Positions 23,701 through 31,775 are shown, counted from the stretch's first letter. The stretch is DNA of 46,543 nt from a virus (IMGVR_UViG_3300044530_001651:1-46543), one strand, 5' to 3'. Numbers and translations are program-made. The notes: generated by a model from the letters alone, not told the origin.

Positions 23701-26001
23701 TGAACCCGAATCTTGAGTAAGATTTGTAATACTGTATGAGTTTGTTGTTGGATTACTATTATTTCCACCATTTGGAGTACATCCAATTCCACTTAAATTT
23801 GTTATAGCAAACGTATTATTTGCTCTAATACTATCATTATCATCATCAAATGAAATACTCTCATTACCCACTTTAACAGTCACCGAACCACTTGTCAATA
23901 TGAATGAACCACTTGCTATAAATCCATTTGAAAGTGATGGAAGTGATGCGTTATCATTTGTGAGAGTTGCGGATAATCCATCTAATATTTTTACAGGAGT
24001 TATTTTTATTGCATCAGAAAATTGATTACCAAATTGGTCTGAACCTGAAATGAAGTATGTAGTCTCTCCCGTTCCAAAGGAATAATCAGTTCCAGCTATT
24101 GTATAGGTATCTACGCCGTTTGTTGAGTTAGTAGATACCAATGTCAATGGTGGTTTACCACTTCCTGAATTTACAGTTAATGGAGTTGTTGCCGATGCTA
24201 AATTCTTACGTTTAGCTTCGATTGTTATTGTTTGACCCGATGGGTTTATTGATAAATCTGTTGCTTTATAAATAAATTGATTTGTATTAGATGTTACAAA
24301 AACACCAGGTGCATTATCACCATCTTCAAATCTGTATACAGTTTCAAATTGTTCTAATCCTTCACACGATGCAGTATATGTAATTGAACCAACTAATACA
24401 GATGCTACACTACCAGTAAAATTTGCAATAGTTAATGTTGCACCCGCATCACTTACATTTGTTAATGTTCCAGGATAAGTTCCTGCATAGGATGCGGGTA
24501 CTATATAATTACCGCCAATATCAAATGCAGATGATGCGTATGTAACTGAACCTGTTAAATTTGATTTTGAAACTTTAAATCCTAATTGTTGAAATGCAGG
24601 ATTACCAAATGAACCAGTAGAAAATCTAAATGCAGTTCTATCTGAATCAAATGTTAACAATTTAGTGGCTACTCCACTTGTCCCACCCGTAAAATTTGCA
24701 CTCTGTGTTACTGCAACTGGAACAAAATTGTTATTTACATCATAAAATTCAAATTTAAAATTATAAGTTTCATTACCAATGACTGTGGGCATTGTAGTAA
24801 TAAAGGAGATTTCATCAGGTGAAAATGCCGTATCTTCGGAAAGTCTTAAACTTATATTTCCAACATGCCATTCACCTTGCGATTGTGAAAAATATAAAGA
24901 ACCACTTTGAAAATCGGAATCTAATTTAAATGGAATAACCGTATCTGATAGATTTTTTGTGGGGGTTATTCCATTTAATGTACCAATTAAAACATCACCA
25001 CCATCCGAGCCACTTATGTATATTCCTAAATTACTTGCGGTAGATGATGAGTAAAACGCATCTAAATTTAACTCATACGTGTTTGATGCTTTTATGTCCA
25101 ACGATTGTGAGTAAGTTAATAATCCACTTCCGTTTAATTTTAATCCACTTTCAACTCTACTAGATGTTAATTGGGCAGTTAATGAACCAGTATTCCAAAA
25201 TAAAGGTAATACTTCCGATGTAAATGTTCCAGTATTTCCTATAACACTTCCTGTTAATTGGGTAGTTGTTAATAATTCTTTTGATTCTACTAATATATCT
25301 TGTATTAAATTAAAATCAGAAATATCTCCTTCAGAAGTTCTGAATACTTTTACTCGTTTTACATCACCTGCAAATGTTTCTAATTGTGAAAGTTTAATTT
25401 CTGCAAAAGATTGATTTATACCAGAATCAACCTTTGAACCACTTTCTATTCTGTATATTGGGGATAGTATTTCTGTAATAGTAGCAGTTGGTCTACGATA
25501 AAAACGAATTTTAGTAGTATTTGCCAATGTAGGATTTACATTAACACTTCTCTGCCACTTTACATTGTAAGTACCTTGCCAATCAATTGGTATTGGTGTT
25601 AATAAACCATTACCATCATAGTATGAGCTTAATTCACCTAATATTGTAATTGTACACGGACCATACGCAGTTGTATCTGGATAAACATATACCGCTACAA
25701 CTTTTGATACCCCTTCATAGTATTCACTAATAAACGATTCTCCGTTTATAGATGACGATACTATACCTTCACCAGGTTCATGATATATAGTATTTCCTGC
25801 AGCATCTTTAATTTCAATTTTAACTAAAGTATCGGCTACTAATTCCTTTGAACCTGCTATTAAAAATGCGTTCTTACCACCAGTAAATGCATCTGGTATT
25901 TCTGTTACATTGAAGTAGGTACTATTTGGAGCAGTATCTACTACAAATGTATTATACTTATCTAAATTTTCAGCAAAAAGCGTTTTCTTTATTACGGCCA
26001 T
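20740..26001 (-). CDS. Long tail fibre with collagen-like stretch and C-terminal S74 chaperone domain
   Basis: The 1753-aa protein is a trimeric-fibre-like chain. Residues 1-790 are beta-rich. Two tandem Ig-like repeats follow (about 790-1015; both contain P...ISSTP/ISASP and SEGT). A collagen-like GXY stretch (about 1015-1045, GANGTNGTNGTNGTNGADG) is next. A short carbohydrate-binding-like module (WNSTTTY...LYSGTYYAT, about 1050-1105) follows. Then come 17-residue tandem repeats (GLGGLATQNTVSTGQVT, about 1207-1262) and 10-residue KIAANAI repeats (1287-1337). The last 110 residues are a peptidase S74 chaperone (SSDKRLKENI with the Ser/Lys dyad, VGVLAQEIQEVLPEVV) and a short coiled coil. S74 domains trimerise the fibre and cleave themselves off. 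It is the probable host-recognition protein. Confidence 0.85.
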   Translation of the reverse strand: MAVIKKTLFAENLDKYNTFVVDTAPNSTYFNVTEIPDAFTGGKNAFLIAGSKELVADTLVKIEIKDAAGNTIYHEPGEGIVSSSINGESFISEYYEGVSKVVAVYVYPDTTAYGPCTITILGELSSYYDGNGLLTPIPIDWQGTYNVKWQRSVNVNPTLANTTKIRFYRRPTATITEILSPIYRIESGSKVDSGINQSFAEIKLSQLETFAGDVKRVKVFRTSEGDISDFNLIQDILVESKELLTTTQLTGSVIGNTGTFTSEVLPLFWNTGSLTAQLTSSRVESGLKLNGSGLLTYSQSLDIKASNTYELNLDAFYSSSTASNLGIYISGSDGGDVLIGTLNGITPTKNLSDTVIPFKLDSDFQSGSLYFSQSQGEWHVGNISLRLSEDTAFSPDEISFITTMPTVIGNETYNFKFEFYDVNNNFVPVAVTQSANFTGGTSGVATKLLTFDSDRTAFRFSTGSFGNPAFQQLGFKVSKSNLTGSVTYASSAFDIGGNYIVPASYAGTYPGTLTNVSDAGATLTIANFTGSVASVLVGSITYTASCEGLEQFETVYRFEDGDNAPGVFVTSNTNQFIYKATDLSINPSGQTITIEAKRKNLASATTPLTVNSGSGKPPLTLVSTNSTNGVDTYTIAGTDYSFGTGETTYFISGSDQFGNQFSDAIKITPVKILDGLSATLTNDNASLPSLSNGFIASGSFILTSGSVTVKVGNESISFDDDNDSIRANNTFAITNLSGIGCTPNGGNNSNPTTNSYSITNLTQDSGSLDITISYKDGAGDTTSIIKNVTYTKNKKAAPVLAISSTPKDQSVTAKSTGAQIDSFLDSTIVVKETYNGSTITLPATLTATRVDTGGSLTVNNTTGVVTLSNQTLADGINSTTVNISAIVTDSEGTSRTVTDTLSLSKVKKAVPLVLISASPQAQSVLANAAGTQTGTLSNVTISALEGTTSRFTSMTIASTSGFSTPPTVSSATLTMTSAVMNAAEASVTLTVTHTDSEGTTGQTQTIIVRATKVPTGAAGANGTNGTNGTNGTNGADGAPGATGGDGPGVVFRGPWNSTTTYNSVSQDPTRKDVVLYSGTYYATKTNASANLNKQPDTQTTFWQSLGTDSFFVAAEMFISKESFVQNTINVGTNSSGNANITIAGGTTSPFISIGQATKGYDQIGAFIGSNGTTGRLSLKSASNSLTWDGTTLNIVGNIAVGSSVPVGTVSGLGGLATQNTVSTGQVTGLGGLATQNTVSTGQVTGLGTLATQNTVSTGQVTGLGGLATLSTVTNTELAANAVQAGNIATDAVTSGKIAANAIIADKIAANAIVADKIATNAITAGKIAAGSVTADKITVSELSALGATIGGWSISTDKISKTSTGTIEINSNDLGFFIKDGSRNAVIMTDDTSFRIGSSTSALSDFSGTDSVVRNGAIFGQNLQSEASTTFYSNNVSTGVVAAGTEVSITDAEIASMISNSAGTSYWMQISTATYVQTYHWVSLEVVGVGEALIASGYVFYNAPNYERGITSTGGGSIVIPSGGTYNVRIKHQIGVNYLVGGESITLKTPNFSGVNAVVGSAPRSVEICQAGLQSLYGSNQFKVDTSLSATNFLTVKGSSNFSGLSTFSTLSATNGSITNLSVGEFSVSSGVLTINGDIRATGDVYALASSDKRLKENIIPISNPMDKIKKIGGYTFNWNGISNKPKNVQEVGVLAQEIQEVLPEVVKEKGDGYLGVDYEKIIALLIEGIKEQNGEITELKNEITSIKKLLNK
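21990..22140 (-). repeat. Degenerate 30-bp repeats encoding KIAANAI-type units
   Basis: About five imperfect 10-residue units of the form (A)DKIAANAIV lie within the tail fibre. Such short Ala/Ile repeats are common in phage fibre shafts and form regular beta or coiled structure. Confidence 0.7.
22214..22380 (-). repeat. 51-bp tandem repeats in the tail-fibre gene
   Basis: Three nearly identical 51-bp units start at 22214, 22265 and 22316, with a diverged fourth from 22367. Each encodes GLGGLATQNTVSTGQVT. The DNA identity is much higher than needed to conserve the protein, which suggests recent expansion. Confidence 0.85.
22870..22960 (-). repeat. Collagen-like Gly-X-Y coding repeat
   Basis: The stretch encodes consecutive Gly-X-Y triplets, with a core of four GTN triplets from near-identical 9- and 18-bp DNA units, flanked by GANG, GADG and GAPG triplets. 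It probably forms a short collagen triple helix in the fibre trimer. Confidence 0.8.
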
Positions 26002-26017
26002 TATAAAATATCTTTAC

Positions 26018-26025
26018 TATAAATA
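26018..26025 (-). promoter_or_regulatory. TATTTATA-type putative phage promoter before the tail fibre
   Basis: The minus strand reads GAATATTTATAG here, 16 nt before the ATG at 26001. A plus-oriented copy lies 22 bp away, so the gap is a divergent promoter region. Confidence 0.5.
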
Positions 26026-26047
26026 TTCTTAAAAAATAAATCTAACA

Positions 26048-26055
26048 TATTTATA
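26048..26055 (+). promoter_or_regulatory. Plus-oriented TATTTATA-type putative promoter for the RHH gene
   Basis: The plus strand reads ACATATTTATATAAAG, 49 nt before the ATG at 26105. This is the only gap copy oriented to the plus strand and it precedes the only clear plus-strand gene, which supports the motif being directional. Confidence 0.45.
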
Positions 26056-26104
26056 TAAAGAAAACTAATAAATACTTTATTAAACTAAAGATAACTAAAG
26101 AGTT

Positions 26105-26278
26105 ATGAAATACGCGATGTTACAAATAAAAAAAGAAACCCACGAACTTCTCAAAAATTATTGTGAAGAACATGGGTTTAAAATGGGAAGTTTAGTAGAA
26201 AACTTAATTAAAAAACATATTGGAGTTCCTAAAATTCAAAACGGTGTGTTAAAAGCAGATAAAATTAAATCTTTCTAA
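26105..26278 (+). CDS. Ribbon-helix-helix (CopG/Arc-like) small protein
   Basis: The 57-aa protein starts MKYAMLQIKKETHELLKNY, continues CEEHGFKMGSLVENLIKKHI and ends KADKIKSF. A short beta strand (YAMLQIK) followed by two helices with the turn HGFKMG is the RHH fold that dimerises and binds DNA through the strand. It is the only clear plus-strand gene in the window. It is divergent from the tail fibre (103-nt gap) and convergent with the 2OG oxygenase, whose stop overlaps its stop by 4 nt (26275-26278). The upstream AACTAAAGAGTT has a weak purine run. A phage transcription regulator, perhaps acting on the divergent promoters, is plausible. Alternative: an antitoxin-like protein, but no toxin is adjacent. 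Confidence 0.75.
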   Translation: MKYAMLQIKKETHELLKNYCEEHGFKMGSLVENLIKKHIGVPKIQNGVLKADKIKSF

Positions 26279-26988
26279 TCTTCATGTGAGTAGAATGATA
26301 CTATATTATATTTAATATCATTCTGTACTTTTTCAACTTCATGAAATAAATTTTTATCAGAATCCAATACTACAAAATTAGGAAAAATTGGATTTACTTT
26401 AATATCATTTCCATTTAAATCATGTAATATCAAATGTCCACCATTTGATTCACTCCATTCGTTATTTAAAAAATATAAAAATACACATATTCTGTTATGA
26501 GGTTTTCCATCATCATGTAATTTTATCTCACATCCATTATCGTAAAATTGTAATTTTGTATTTCCAGTAAATTTATTAAATAATTTTTCAGGATAATATT
26601 TTCTTACAAAGTTTTTTTGAAAATCTCTTAATACTTCATTGTTTATTCTATTAGTTATTTCAGAATCCATAGAAGTACCAAATACCCAAGTTGGATAGAA
26701 TCCACATTCTTCAATTTTTTTCAATTGATATTGGTGTGCTTTATTATAAACATAATCGGCAGTATCTAAATCGTTATCTCTTGCTAAATAATTATCATAA
26801 ACCAATTCTTCCATATAAGATTGGTCATTATATTTAAACCAATAATCATATCTAGAATATCTTACAAAATTTGTATTATCTATATAATTTTTTATTTGTT
26901 TAAAACCATCTAAATCAATTAGTTCGGAATAATCTTCCAACTTACCGTAAATGTATCCACTATTTCTGTAATTTTCTATACTTTCCAT
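26275..26988 (-). CDS. 2-oxoglutarate/Fe(II)-dependent oxygenase, prolyl-hydroxylase-like
   Basis: The 237-aa protein has a C-terminal double-stranded beta-helix: KLHDDGKPHNR with H158 and D160, FLYFLNNEWSESNGGHLILHD, PNFVVLDSD, LFHEV with H216, and IKYNIVSF. H158/D160/H216 form the Fe(II) triad; the residue expected to bind the 2OG carboxylate is Lys226 rather than the usual Arg. The N-terminal half (DYWFKYNDQSY) is lineage-specific. It hydroxylates a protein, nucleotide or small molecule. Its TAATG overlap with the recombination nuclease places it in the replication unit, yet it sits directly beside the collagen-like tail fibre. The fold is secure, the substrate open. Confidence 0.8.
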   Translation of the reverse strand: MESIENYRNSGYIYGKLEDYSELIDLDGFKQIKNYIDNTNFVRYSRYDYWFKYNDQSYMEELVYDNYLARDNDLDTADYVYNKAHQYQLKKIEECGFYPTWVFGTSMDSEITNRINNEVLRDFQKNFVRKYYPEKLFNKFTGNTKLQFYDNGCEIKLHDDGKPHNRICVFLYFLNNEWSESNGGHLILHDLNGNDIKVNPIFPNFVVLDSDKNLFHEVEKVQNDIKYNIVSFYSHED

Positions 26989-29900
26989 TAAAAATTAATT
27001 TTACTATATCCATTTTCTTTTTTAATTTCTATTAATCCATCTACTATATCTCTCATTTGTTCTAAATGTGAAATTATCCATATAAAATCAAATTGAGTTT
27101 TAAGATACTGCATCATCATAAATAGGGATGATAAGTTATCCGAATCCAATGTACCAAATCCTTCATCTATTACTAAAAAGTTTGGACGAGGTAAGTTACA
27201 TACATTAATGAGTGCTACTCTAATTGCTAATCCACTAACAAATTTTTCCATACCACTACACATTTCTAGTCCCCACTCCTGGTCATCATATACAATTTTA
27301 GCATTAATTGATTTACCATCCATCTCCATCGTAACTCCAAAATCAACTACTTGTGCTAAAATATTATTTACTTCGTTTTCTATTACTGGCAATGCCTTTG
27401 AAATTAATTCATAAGGTATTCCATCTCTCTTCACTGCATCCAAATAATAGGTGTACAGGCGGTTCTTTTCTTCCAATACCTTAACATCATTCATCTTCTG
27501 TTTTATGTCCTCTATAAACGAAGATATGGATGAAATAGAACCATTTAAATTTGTTATATCTTTATTTAATTTATTAATTTCAATTCCAATATTATTTTTT
27601 GTTTTATTTAGTTCAGAAATTACACTTTCTATTTGTTTATTTTTAGAAATTGTATCTTCATTTTCATAATACTTATTTATATTTTCATTAATAGTATTTA
27701 ATTGGTTTTCTAATAATTGTTCTTTAGTTTTTAAAGCATCTAATTCAACTTCTGTTTTTTCTAAAACAATTTTACTTTTAGAATATGTGTTTTTTAATTC
27801 ATTATACTCACTATATTGTGTATCTACACCATCTAATGTATTTAATTTAAATTGAATAGAATTAACAATATTTTTGGAGGTATTTAATTTGTTTTTTAAA
27901 ATTACCAACTCATCTTTTGCGTTAATTGCATCTTTTACAAAAACATTATCACAACAAAATTCACAATTAGGGTCATATTTATGTTCTTCTAAATGTAAAA
28001 TCTTTTCATTCAATGTTTCTTCTATATATTTTAGTTTTTGATAAGAATTTTCCGCTTCTAAAACTTCATTTTTAATACTAATATACTTTGAGTAGACAGT
28101 TTCGATATCAACATCAACTTCTTCTACTTTAAAAGTTTTATTGTTTACCAAAGAATGTGAAACTTCGGTTAGAATTGTACTACATTCTATAATTTTATTT
28201 TCTTTCGTATTGTATTCTTTATATAAATTTTCTATTTGAGTTTTTAAATTCGTTTTACTTAATTCTAACTTTGGCAAATCTAAATTGGAATCTATAGGAG
28301 TTAATTCTCTGCTTAATCCAACAATTTTATCATTCAAATCAGTTACTTCTATATTTTTATTGTTTAGTAATGTTTCTAATGATTTTAATTGTGATTTTTT
28401 TTCAATTAATTCCTTACCTTTTTCGGCAAGTTCGGTTGTAAAATCCGTTTTCTTAAAGTTTTTAATCAATACTGAAACTTCTCTAATATCTTCGGTTGCA
28501 GTATCATACAATTTATCAAAAATAGTTAACCCCATAAATTGAGCAAGAAGGTCTTTCCTTTCCGATTGTGATTTATCAATGAATAGAGCGTTATTACCTT
28601 GCAGTGATAGTGCAGTTAGTACAAAATCTTCATATTTTCCAACATATTGTTCAATAATTTGGTTTGTATCTCTTCTTTCGGTTCCATTTAATGAGGTTTT
28701 AGTATCACCATCTTGTCTCCAAAATTGAACATCTACTTTTACATTTTTACCTTTGTTAATTGTTTTAGCAGTTCTCTGAATACCATAATCTACACCATCT
28801 ATTTGAAAATATAATGTACAATCAAATTCTGTTTTACGATTATTTAAAATATTAGATGCTTTATATGCTCTACTGCTTTTATCATATAAACAAAATGATA
28901 CCGCATCAAATAAAGAAGATTTACCTGCCGCGTTTGGAGCAAATAATCCAACTAATCCGTTTAATTTTGTAAAATCAATTTTATTCTTTTCACCATAACT
29001 AAACATATTTGAAAATTCAAAACGAATTGGTTTCCATTGTATATTACGTTGGATATCATCTTGAACTATTCTACTATTTATATCTCTATTAATCAGTTCT
29101 AGCCCTTTCAAATCTTCAGGAACTACAAATGGCATCATTCTTTCAATATACTCATTTATAAGTGAGTTTTGATAATTGATATCCGAAATATCTTCAAAGT
29201 CTAATTTATTTAATCTATCACCTGTTTTAGATTTAGAAAGAGAATCGGTTCTGATAATTGTGAAATCCTCAATACCATACCTCATCTTAATTTCAGCCAT
29301 TACTTTTTTAGTATCGGCAGAATCGGTATTAGATAAACGAACTCTTAAACGAGGTTTTTTTGGCATATCCGTTACAATAGGAACTTTACCATTATCAACA
29401 TCCATAGTATAATATCCATAATCATTTTGAATATCAACTTCTTCGTATTTCATACTATCTAAATCCCAAACAAGGAATCCGTGCTTATCCAGCGTTTCAC
29501 CGAAGTTTTGTTGAATCAATGAACCCGCATAAACTATCTTACATCCACTTGGTGAAATCATAGTTTGTCTTTTATGAATATCACCTAATAGAGCTAAATC
29601 GTATCCATCAAACATTTCGGTTGTGAAATGACGAGATGAAACTGTGTATCCAATATCCGTTTGAGAGTTATCCACTGGCCCGTGAAATAGAGCAATCTTT
29701 TTATTAGAAGATAATGTATTTCCTTTTGGCCAATTTTCTTTTCTATCAAAAATACTAAATACTCCAAAATCTACCCCACCAATTCCATACACTTGAGTAT
29801 CTTTGAGATATGTGAAGTTTGGTAAATTTAGAGCCTCTACAATTGGTGTAAGTACATCCAATCTATCAGAATTATTCATATTACAATCGTGATTACCTGT

Positions 29901-30146
29901 AATAAGAATTGTTTCACAATGTTTAGAACATTCGGTAAATAACCAACTTATTTCTCTAACCAATTCAGGAGATAATTCCAATTTAGCATGAGCAATATCT
30001 CCTGCTAAATAAATGATTGAATCTTCCGTACCTCTTTTACGAATCTCCTCAAACATTTTTTCAAACACTTGCCGATACTCATTGTGTCTTTTCACATTAC
30101 GGATGTGTATATCTGCAATATGATAAATCTTTTTTAATCTACTCAT
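26988..30146 (-). CDS. Single-chain Mre11-Rad50 (gp47-gp46-like) recombination nuclease/ATPase
   Basis: The 1052-aa protein joins two proteins that are separate in T4. Residues 1-350 are the calcineurin-like nuclease: ADIHIR (D12, H14), AGDIAH (D50), TGNHD (83-87), LLGDIHKR and YAGSLIQQNFGE. From about 370 the SMC-like ATPase begins: Walker A FAPNAAGKSS (402-411; the first Gly of GxxxxGKS is Ala), long coiled coils around a zinc hook (NCEFC, Cys728 and Cys731), the ABC signature CSGMEKF (963-969), and Walker B FLVIDEGFGTLD (about 988-1000). It processes DNA ends for recombination-dependent replication. The primase upstream overlaps by ATGA and the oxygenase downstream by TAATG. No stop or frameshift separates the halves. 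Confidence 0.9.
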   Translation of the reverse strand: MSRLKKIYHIADIHIRNVKRHNEYRQVFEKMFEEIRKRGTEDSIIYLAGDIAHAKLELSPELVREISWLFTECSKHCETILITGNHDCNMNNSDRLDVLTPIVEALNLPNFTYLKDTQVYGIGGVDFGVFSIFDRKENWPKGNTLSSNKKIALFHGPVDNSQTDIGYTVSSRHFTTEMFDGYDLALLGDIHKRQTMISPSGCKIVYAGSLIQQNFGETLDKHGFLVWDLDSMKYEEVDIQNDYGYYTMDVDNGKVPIVTDMPKKPRLRVRLSNTDSADTKKVMAEIKMRYGIEDFTIIRTDSLSKSKTGDRLNKLDFEDISDINYQNSLINEYIERMMPFVVPEDLKGLELINRDINSRIVQDDIQRNIQWKPIRFEFSNMFSYGEKNKIDFTKLNGLVGLFAPNAAGKSSLFDAVSFCLYDKSSRAYKASNILNNRKTEFDCTLYFQIDGVDYGIQRTAKTINKGKNVKVDVQFWRQDGDTKTSLNGTERRDTNQIIEQYVGKYEDFVLTALSLQGNNALFIDKSQSERKDLLAQFMGLTIFDKLYDTATEDIREVSVLIKNFKKTDFTTELAEKGKELIEKKSQLKSLETLLNNKNIEVTDLNDKIVGLSRELTPIDSNLDLPKLELSKTNLKTQIENLYKEYNTKENKIIECSTILTEVSHSLVNNKTFKVEEVDVDIETVYSKYISIKNEVLEAENSYQKLKYIEETLNEKILHLEEHKYDPNCEFCCDNVFVKDAINAKDELVILKNKLNTSKNIVNSIQFKLNTLDGVDTQYSEYNELKNTYSKSKIVLEKTEVELDALKTKEQLLENQLNTINENINKYYENEDTISKNKQIESVISELNKTKNNIGIEINKLNKDITNLNGSISSISSFIEDIKQKMNDVKVLEEKNRLYTYYLDAVKRDGIPYELISKALPVIENEVNNILAQVVDFGVTMEMDGKSINAKIVYDDQEWGLEMCSGMEKFVSGLAIRVALINVCNLPRPNFLVIDEGFGTLDSDNLSSLFMMMQYLKTQFDFIWIISHLEQMRDIVDGLIEIKKENGYSKINF

Positions 30147-31084
30147 AAACTATTTATTTTATTTAATAGTAATTCTTCCGAAGTAAATTCTTTAGTTTTA
30201 TTTAGTTCTTCGTAGAATTTTTCATACCCCATATCTGCGGCATCTTTATCTTTCAAATACATCATTTTAACTTGAATCCCATTTTTTCTAAAGTATTCTG
30301 CAGCTTTTAATGCGTCAGTCATTGCATCGTTATCTAATGATATAATAATGTTGCTTACTCCACTCATAAAGATTTTTTCAACCAATTGTTTTGATGGAAA
30401 CTTACCTAAAAGTGGAATTGCATTTCTTTTAATTGTAATTGCATCAAATACACCTTCACATAATATAATTGGCTCATCCCAATTTATCTGTGATTCTAAA
30501 CAAATTATATTTTTACTGATTGGTGGGTTTTTATATTTCATCTTCTCATCTGTATAATAAGAACGAGAAACAAAATAGTTTAGTGAACCTTCTAAACTAT
30601 AAGATGGTATAATTATTCTTCTACTATACAATCCATCTTTACAATAACCAATATTGTATTTAACAATTTCCTTCATACCAATTCCTCTTTGAGAAAGATA
30701 GAACATAGCATGTTTATATTCTGGATTGAATCCTTTTGGTTCTTCTGCTAATGAAATAAATTCTTTTGGAAGTTGTATAAATACTCGAGTTTCTGCATCT
30801 TCTTGTTGTGGTGTCCAATTACTATCTCCGTATATTTCTCTAATTATTGATATGGTTTTTCTATCCACATCCAATTTACGAAGTAATGATGTTAATTTTT
30901 TACCACCACTATTACAAGTCCAACAATGCCACTTTTGAGTTTCAGTATTTACTTGTAATTTGGGTTTATGGTGGTTACAAAAAGGGCAATAAAAGGCCAA
31001 TTCATTACCTTTCAAATAATTATATGTACCCAACACATTCGATAGTGTGGTTGTAACGAGATTTTTATCAGTTTGATTCAACAC
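30143..31084 (-). CDS. DnaG/gp61-type primase
   Basis: The 313-aa protein has an N-terminal zinc ribbon (C33, C36, C54, C57: FYCPFC and WHCWTC), then a core with NYFVSRSYY, and a TOPRIM domain (ILCEGVFDAI, ISLDNDA) with the metal-binding Glu and DxD residues. It synthesises RNA primers for lagging-strand replication. The start appears to be GTG at 31084, followed by TTG; no ATG precedes the zinc ribbon, and the TATTTATA element lies 13 nt upstream. Length is close to T4 gp61. It leads the replication/recombination unit and overlaps the Mre11-Rad50 gene by ATGA. Confidence 0.88.
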   Translation of the reverse strand: MLNQTDKNLVTTTLSNVLGTYNYLKGNELAFYCPFCNHHKPKLQVNTETQKWHCWTCNSGGKKLTSLLRKLDVDRKTISIIREIYGDSNWTPQQEDAETRVFIQLPKEFISLAEEPKGFNPEYKHAMFYLSQRGIGMKEIVKYNIGYCKDGLYSRRIIIPSYSLEGSLNYFVSRSYYTDEKMKYKNPPISKNIICLESQINWDEPIILCEGVFDAITIKRNAIPLLGKFPSKQLVEKIFMSGVSNIIISLDNDAMTDALKAAEYFRKNGIQVKMMYLKDKDAADMGYEKFYEELNKTKEFTSEELLLNKINSL

Positions 31085-31097
31085 AAATCAAAGATAG

Positions 31098-31105
31098 TAT
31101 AAATA
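31098..31105 (-). promoter_or_regulatory. TATTTATA-type putative phage promoter before the primase
   Basis: The minus strand reads AAATATTTATACTATC, ending 13 nt before the GTG start at 31084, in a 40-nt gap after the resolvase gene's stop. Confidence 0.5.
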
Positions 31106-31124
31106 TTTTATATTTCCAAGTCTT

Positions 31125-31529
31125 TTAAAACCAATCTTCTGGAATGATTTTATCCGCGTATTTGTACCCATTTTTTACACACCAATCTGCGTATGTAGTT
31201 TTAGAGTTTTTTGTGATTTTGTTATTTGAGTTGGAAAATACGAATCTTATATCCAAATTTGGATTTTGAGCCTTAACTAATAGATGTTTTTTCCTATCAG
31301 CTGCAACAAATCTACCTTTAGTTTCTACAAAAATGCCATTAGGTAATTTGAAATCAGGATTATAAGTGTGGTTTGAAGCGGGTACGATGTAAGGAATCTT
31401 TTCAGATTCATATTTAACATCGATACCCTTTTCTTTAATTTGACTTGAAATAGTTTCTTCAAGACCAGATTTAAATCCGTGTTTTCTACCAACCCAACTT
31501 TTAGATTTTTTTATAACTTTTTTAGCCAT
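31125..31529 (-). CDS. T7 endonuclease I-like Holliday-junction resolvase
   Basis: The 134-aa protein matches the T7 gp3 nuclease fold. The active-site residues E24 (SGLEE), D59 (NPDF), E69 and K71 (VETKG) have exactly the spacing of T7 Glu20, Asp55, Glu65 and Lys67. Other conserved parts are YESEKIPYIVP, DRKKHLLVKAQNP, IRFVFSN and YADWC. It resolves branched DNA before packaging, the job endonuclease VII does in T4. A lysine-rich N-terminus could bind DNA. It is in a two-gene unit with the 69-aa protein, and ends 40 nt before the primase. Confidence 0.9.
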   Translation of the reverse strand: MAKKVIKKSKSWVGRKHGFKSGLEETISSQIKEKGIDVKYESEKIPYIVPASNHTYNPDFKLPNGIFVETKGRFVAADRKKHLLVKAQNPNLDIRFVFSNSNNKITKNSKTTYADWCVKNGYKYADKIIPEDWF

Positions 31530-31535
31530 TAAAAA

Positions 31536-31745
31536 TTATCGTTTTACTGAATCCGAATACTTTGCAAAGGTTTTTTCACCACCTCTACCTGTTTTGAATT
31601 TTGCAGCAGTTAAAACTTGCTCATCTGCTTTTTGCAAATCATTTGTAGAATATGGAGTGTTTGCAGCCTTTCCAGCTTCAAATGAAATTTTATCAACACC
31701 TAGTGCCGATTGTTGGGTTTTGTATAATTCTTCTAATGTTGCCAT
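31536..31745 (-). CDS. Small protein of unknown function (69 aa), unit leader
   Basis: The product MATLEELYKTQQSALGVDKI...KYSDSVKR is hydrophilic, helical at the start and Gly/Lys-rich at the end (FKTGRGGEKTFAKY). No family is recognised. It has its own TATTTATA element 17 nt upstream and is followed 6 nt later by the resolvase gene, so it is a real gene. A virion or DNA-associated role cannot be told apart. Confidence 0.6.
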   Translation of the reverse strand: MATLEELYKTQQSALGVDKISFEAGKAANTPYSTNDLQKADEQVLTAAKFKTGRGGEKTFAKYSDSVKR

Positions 31746-31762
31746 TTGTTTTGTATTTTAAG

Positions 31763-31772
31763 TATAAATATA
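31763..31772 (-). promoter_or_regulatory. TATTTATA-type putative phage promoter before the 69-aa gene
   Basis: The minus strand reads TTATATTTATACTT, 17 nt before the ATG at 31745. It fills most of the 30-nt gap after the preceding gene's stop. Confidence 0.5.
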
Positions 31773-31775
31773 AGA

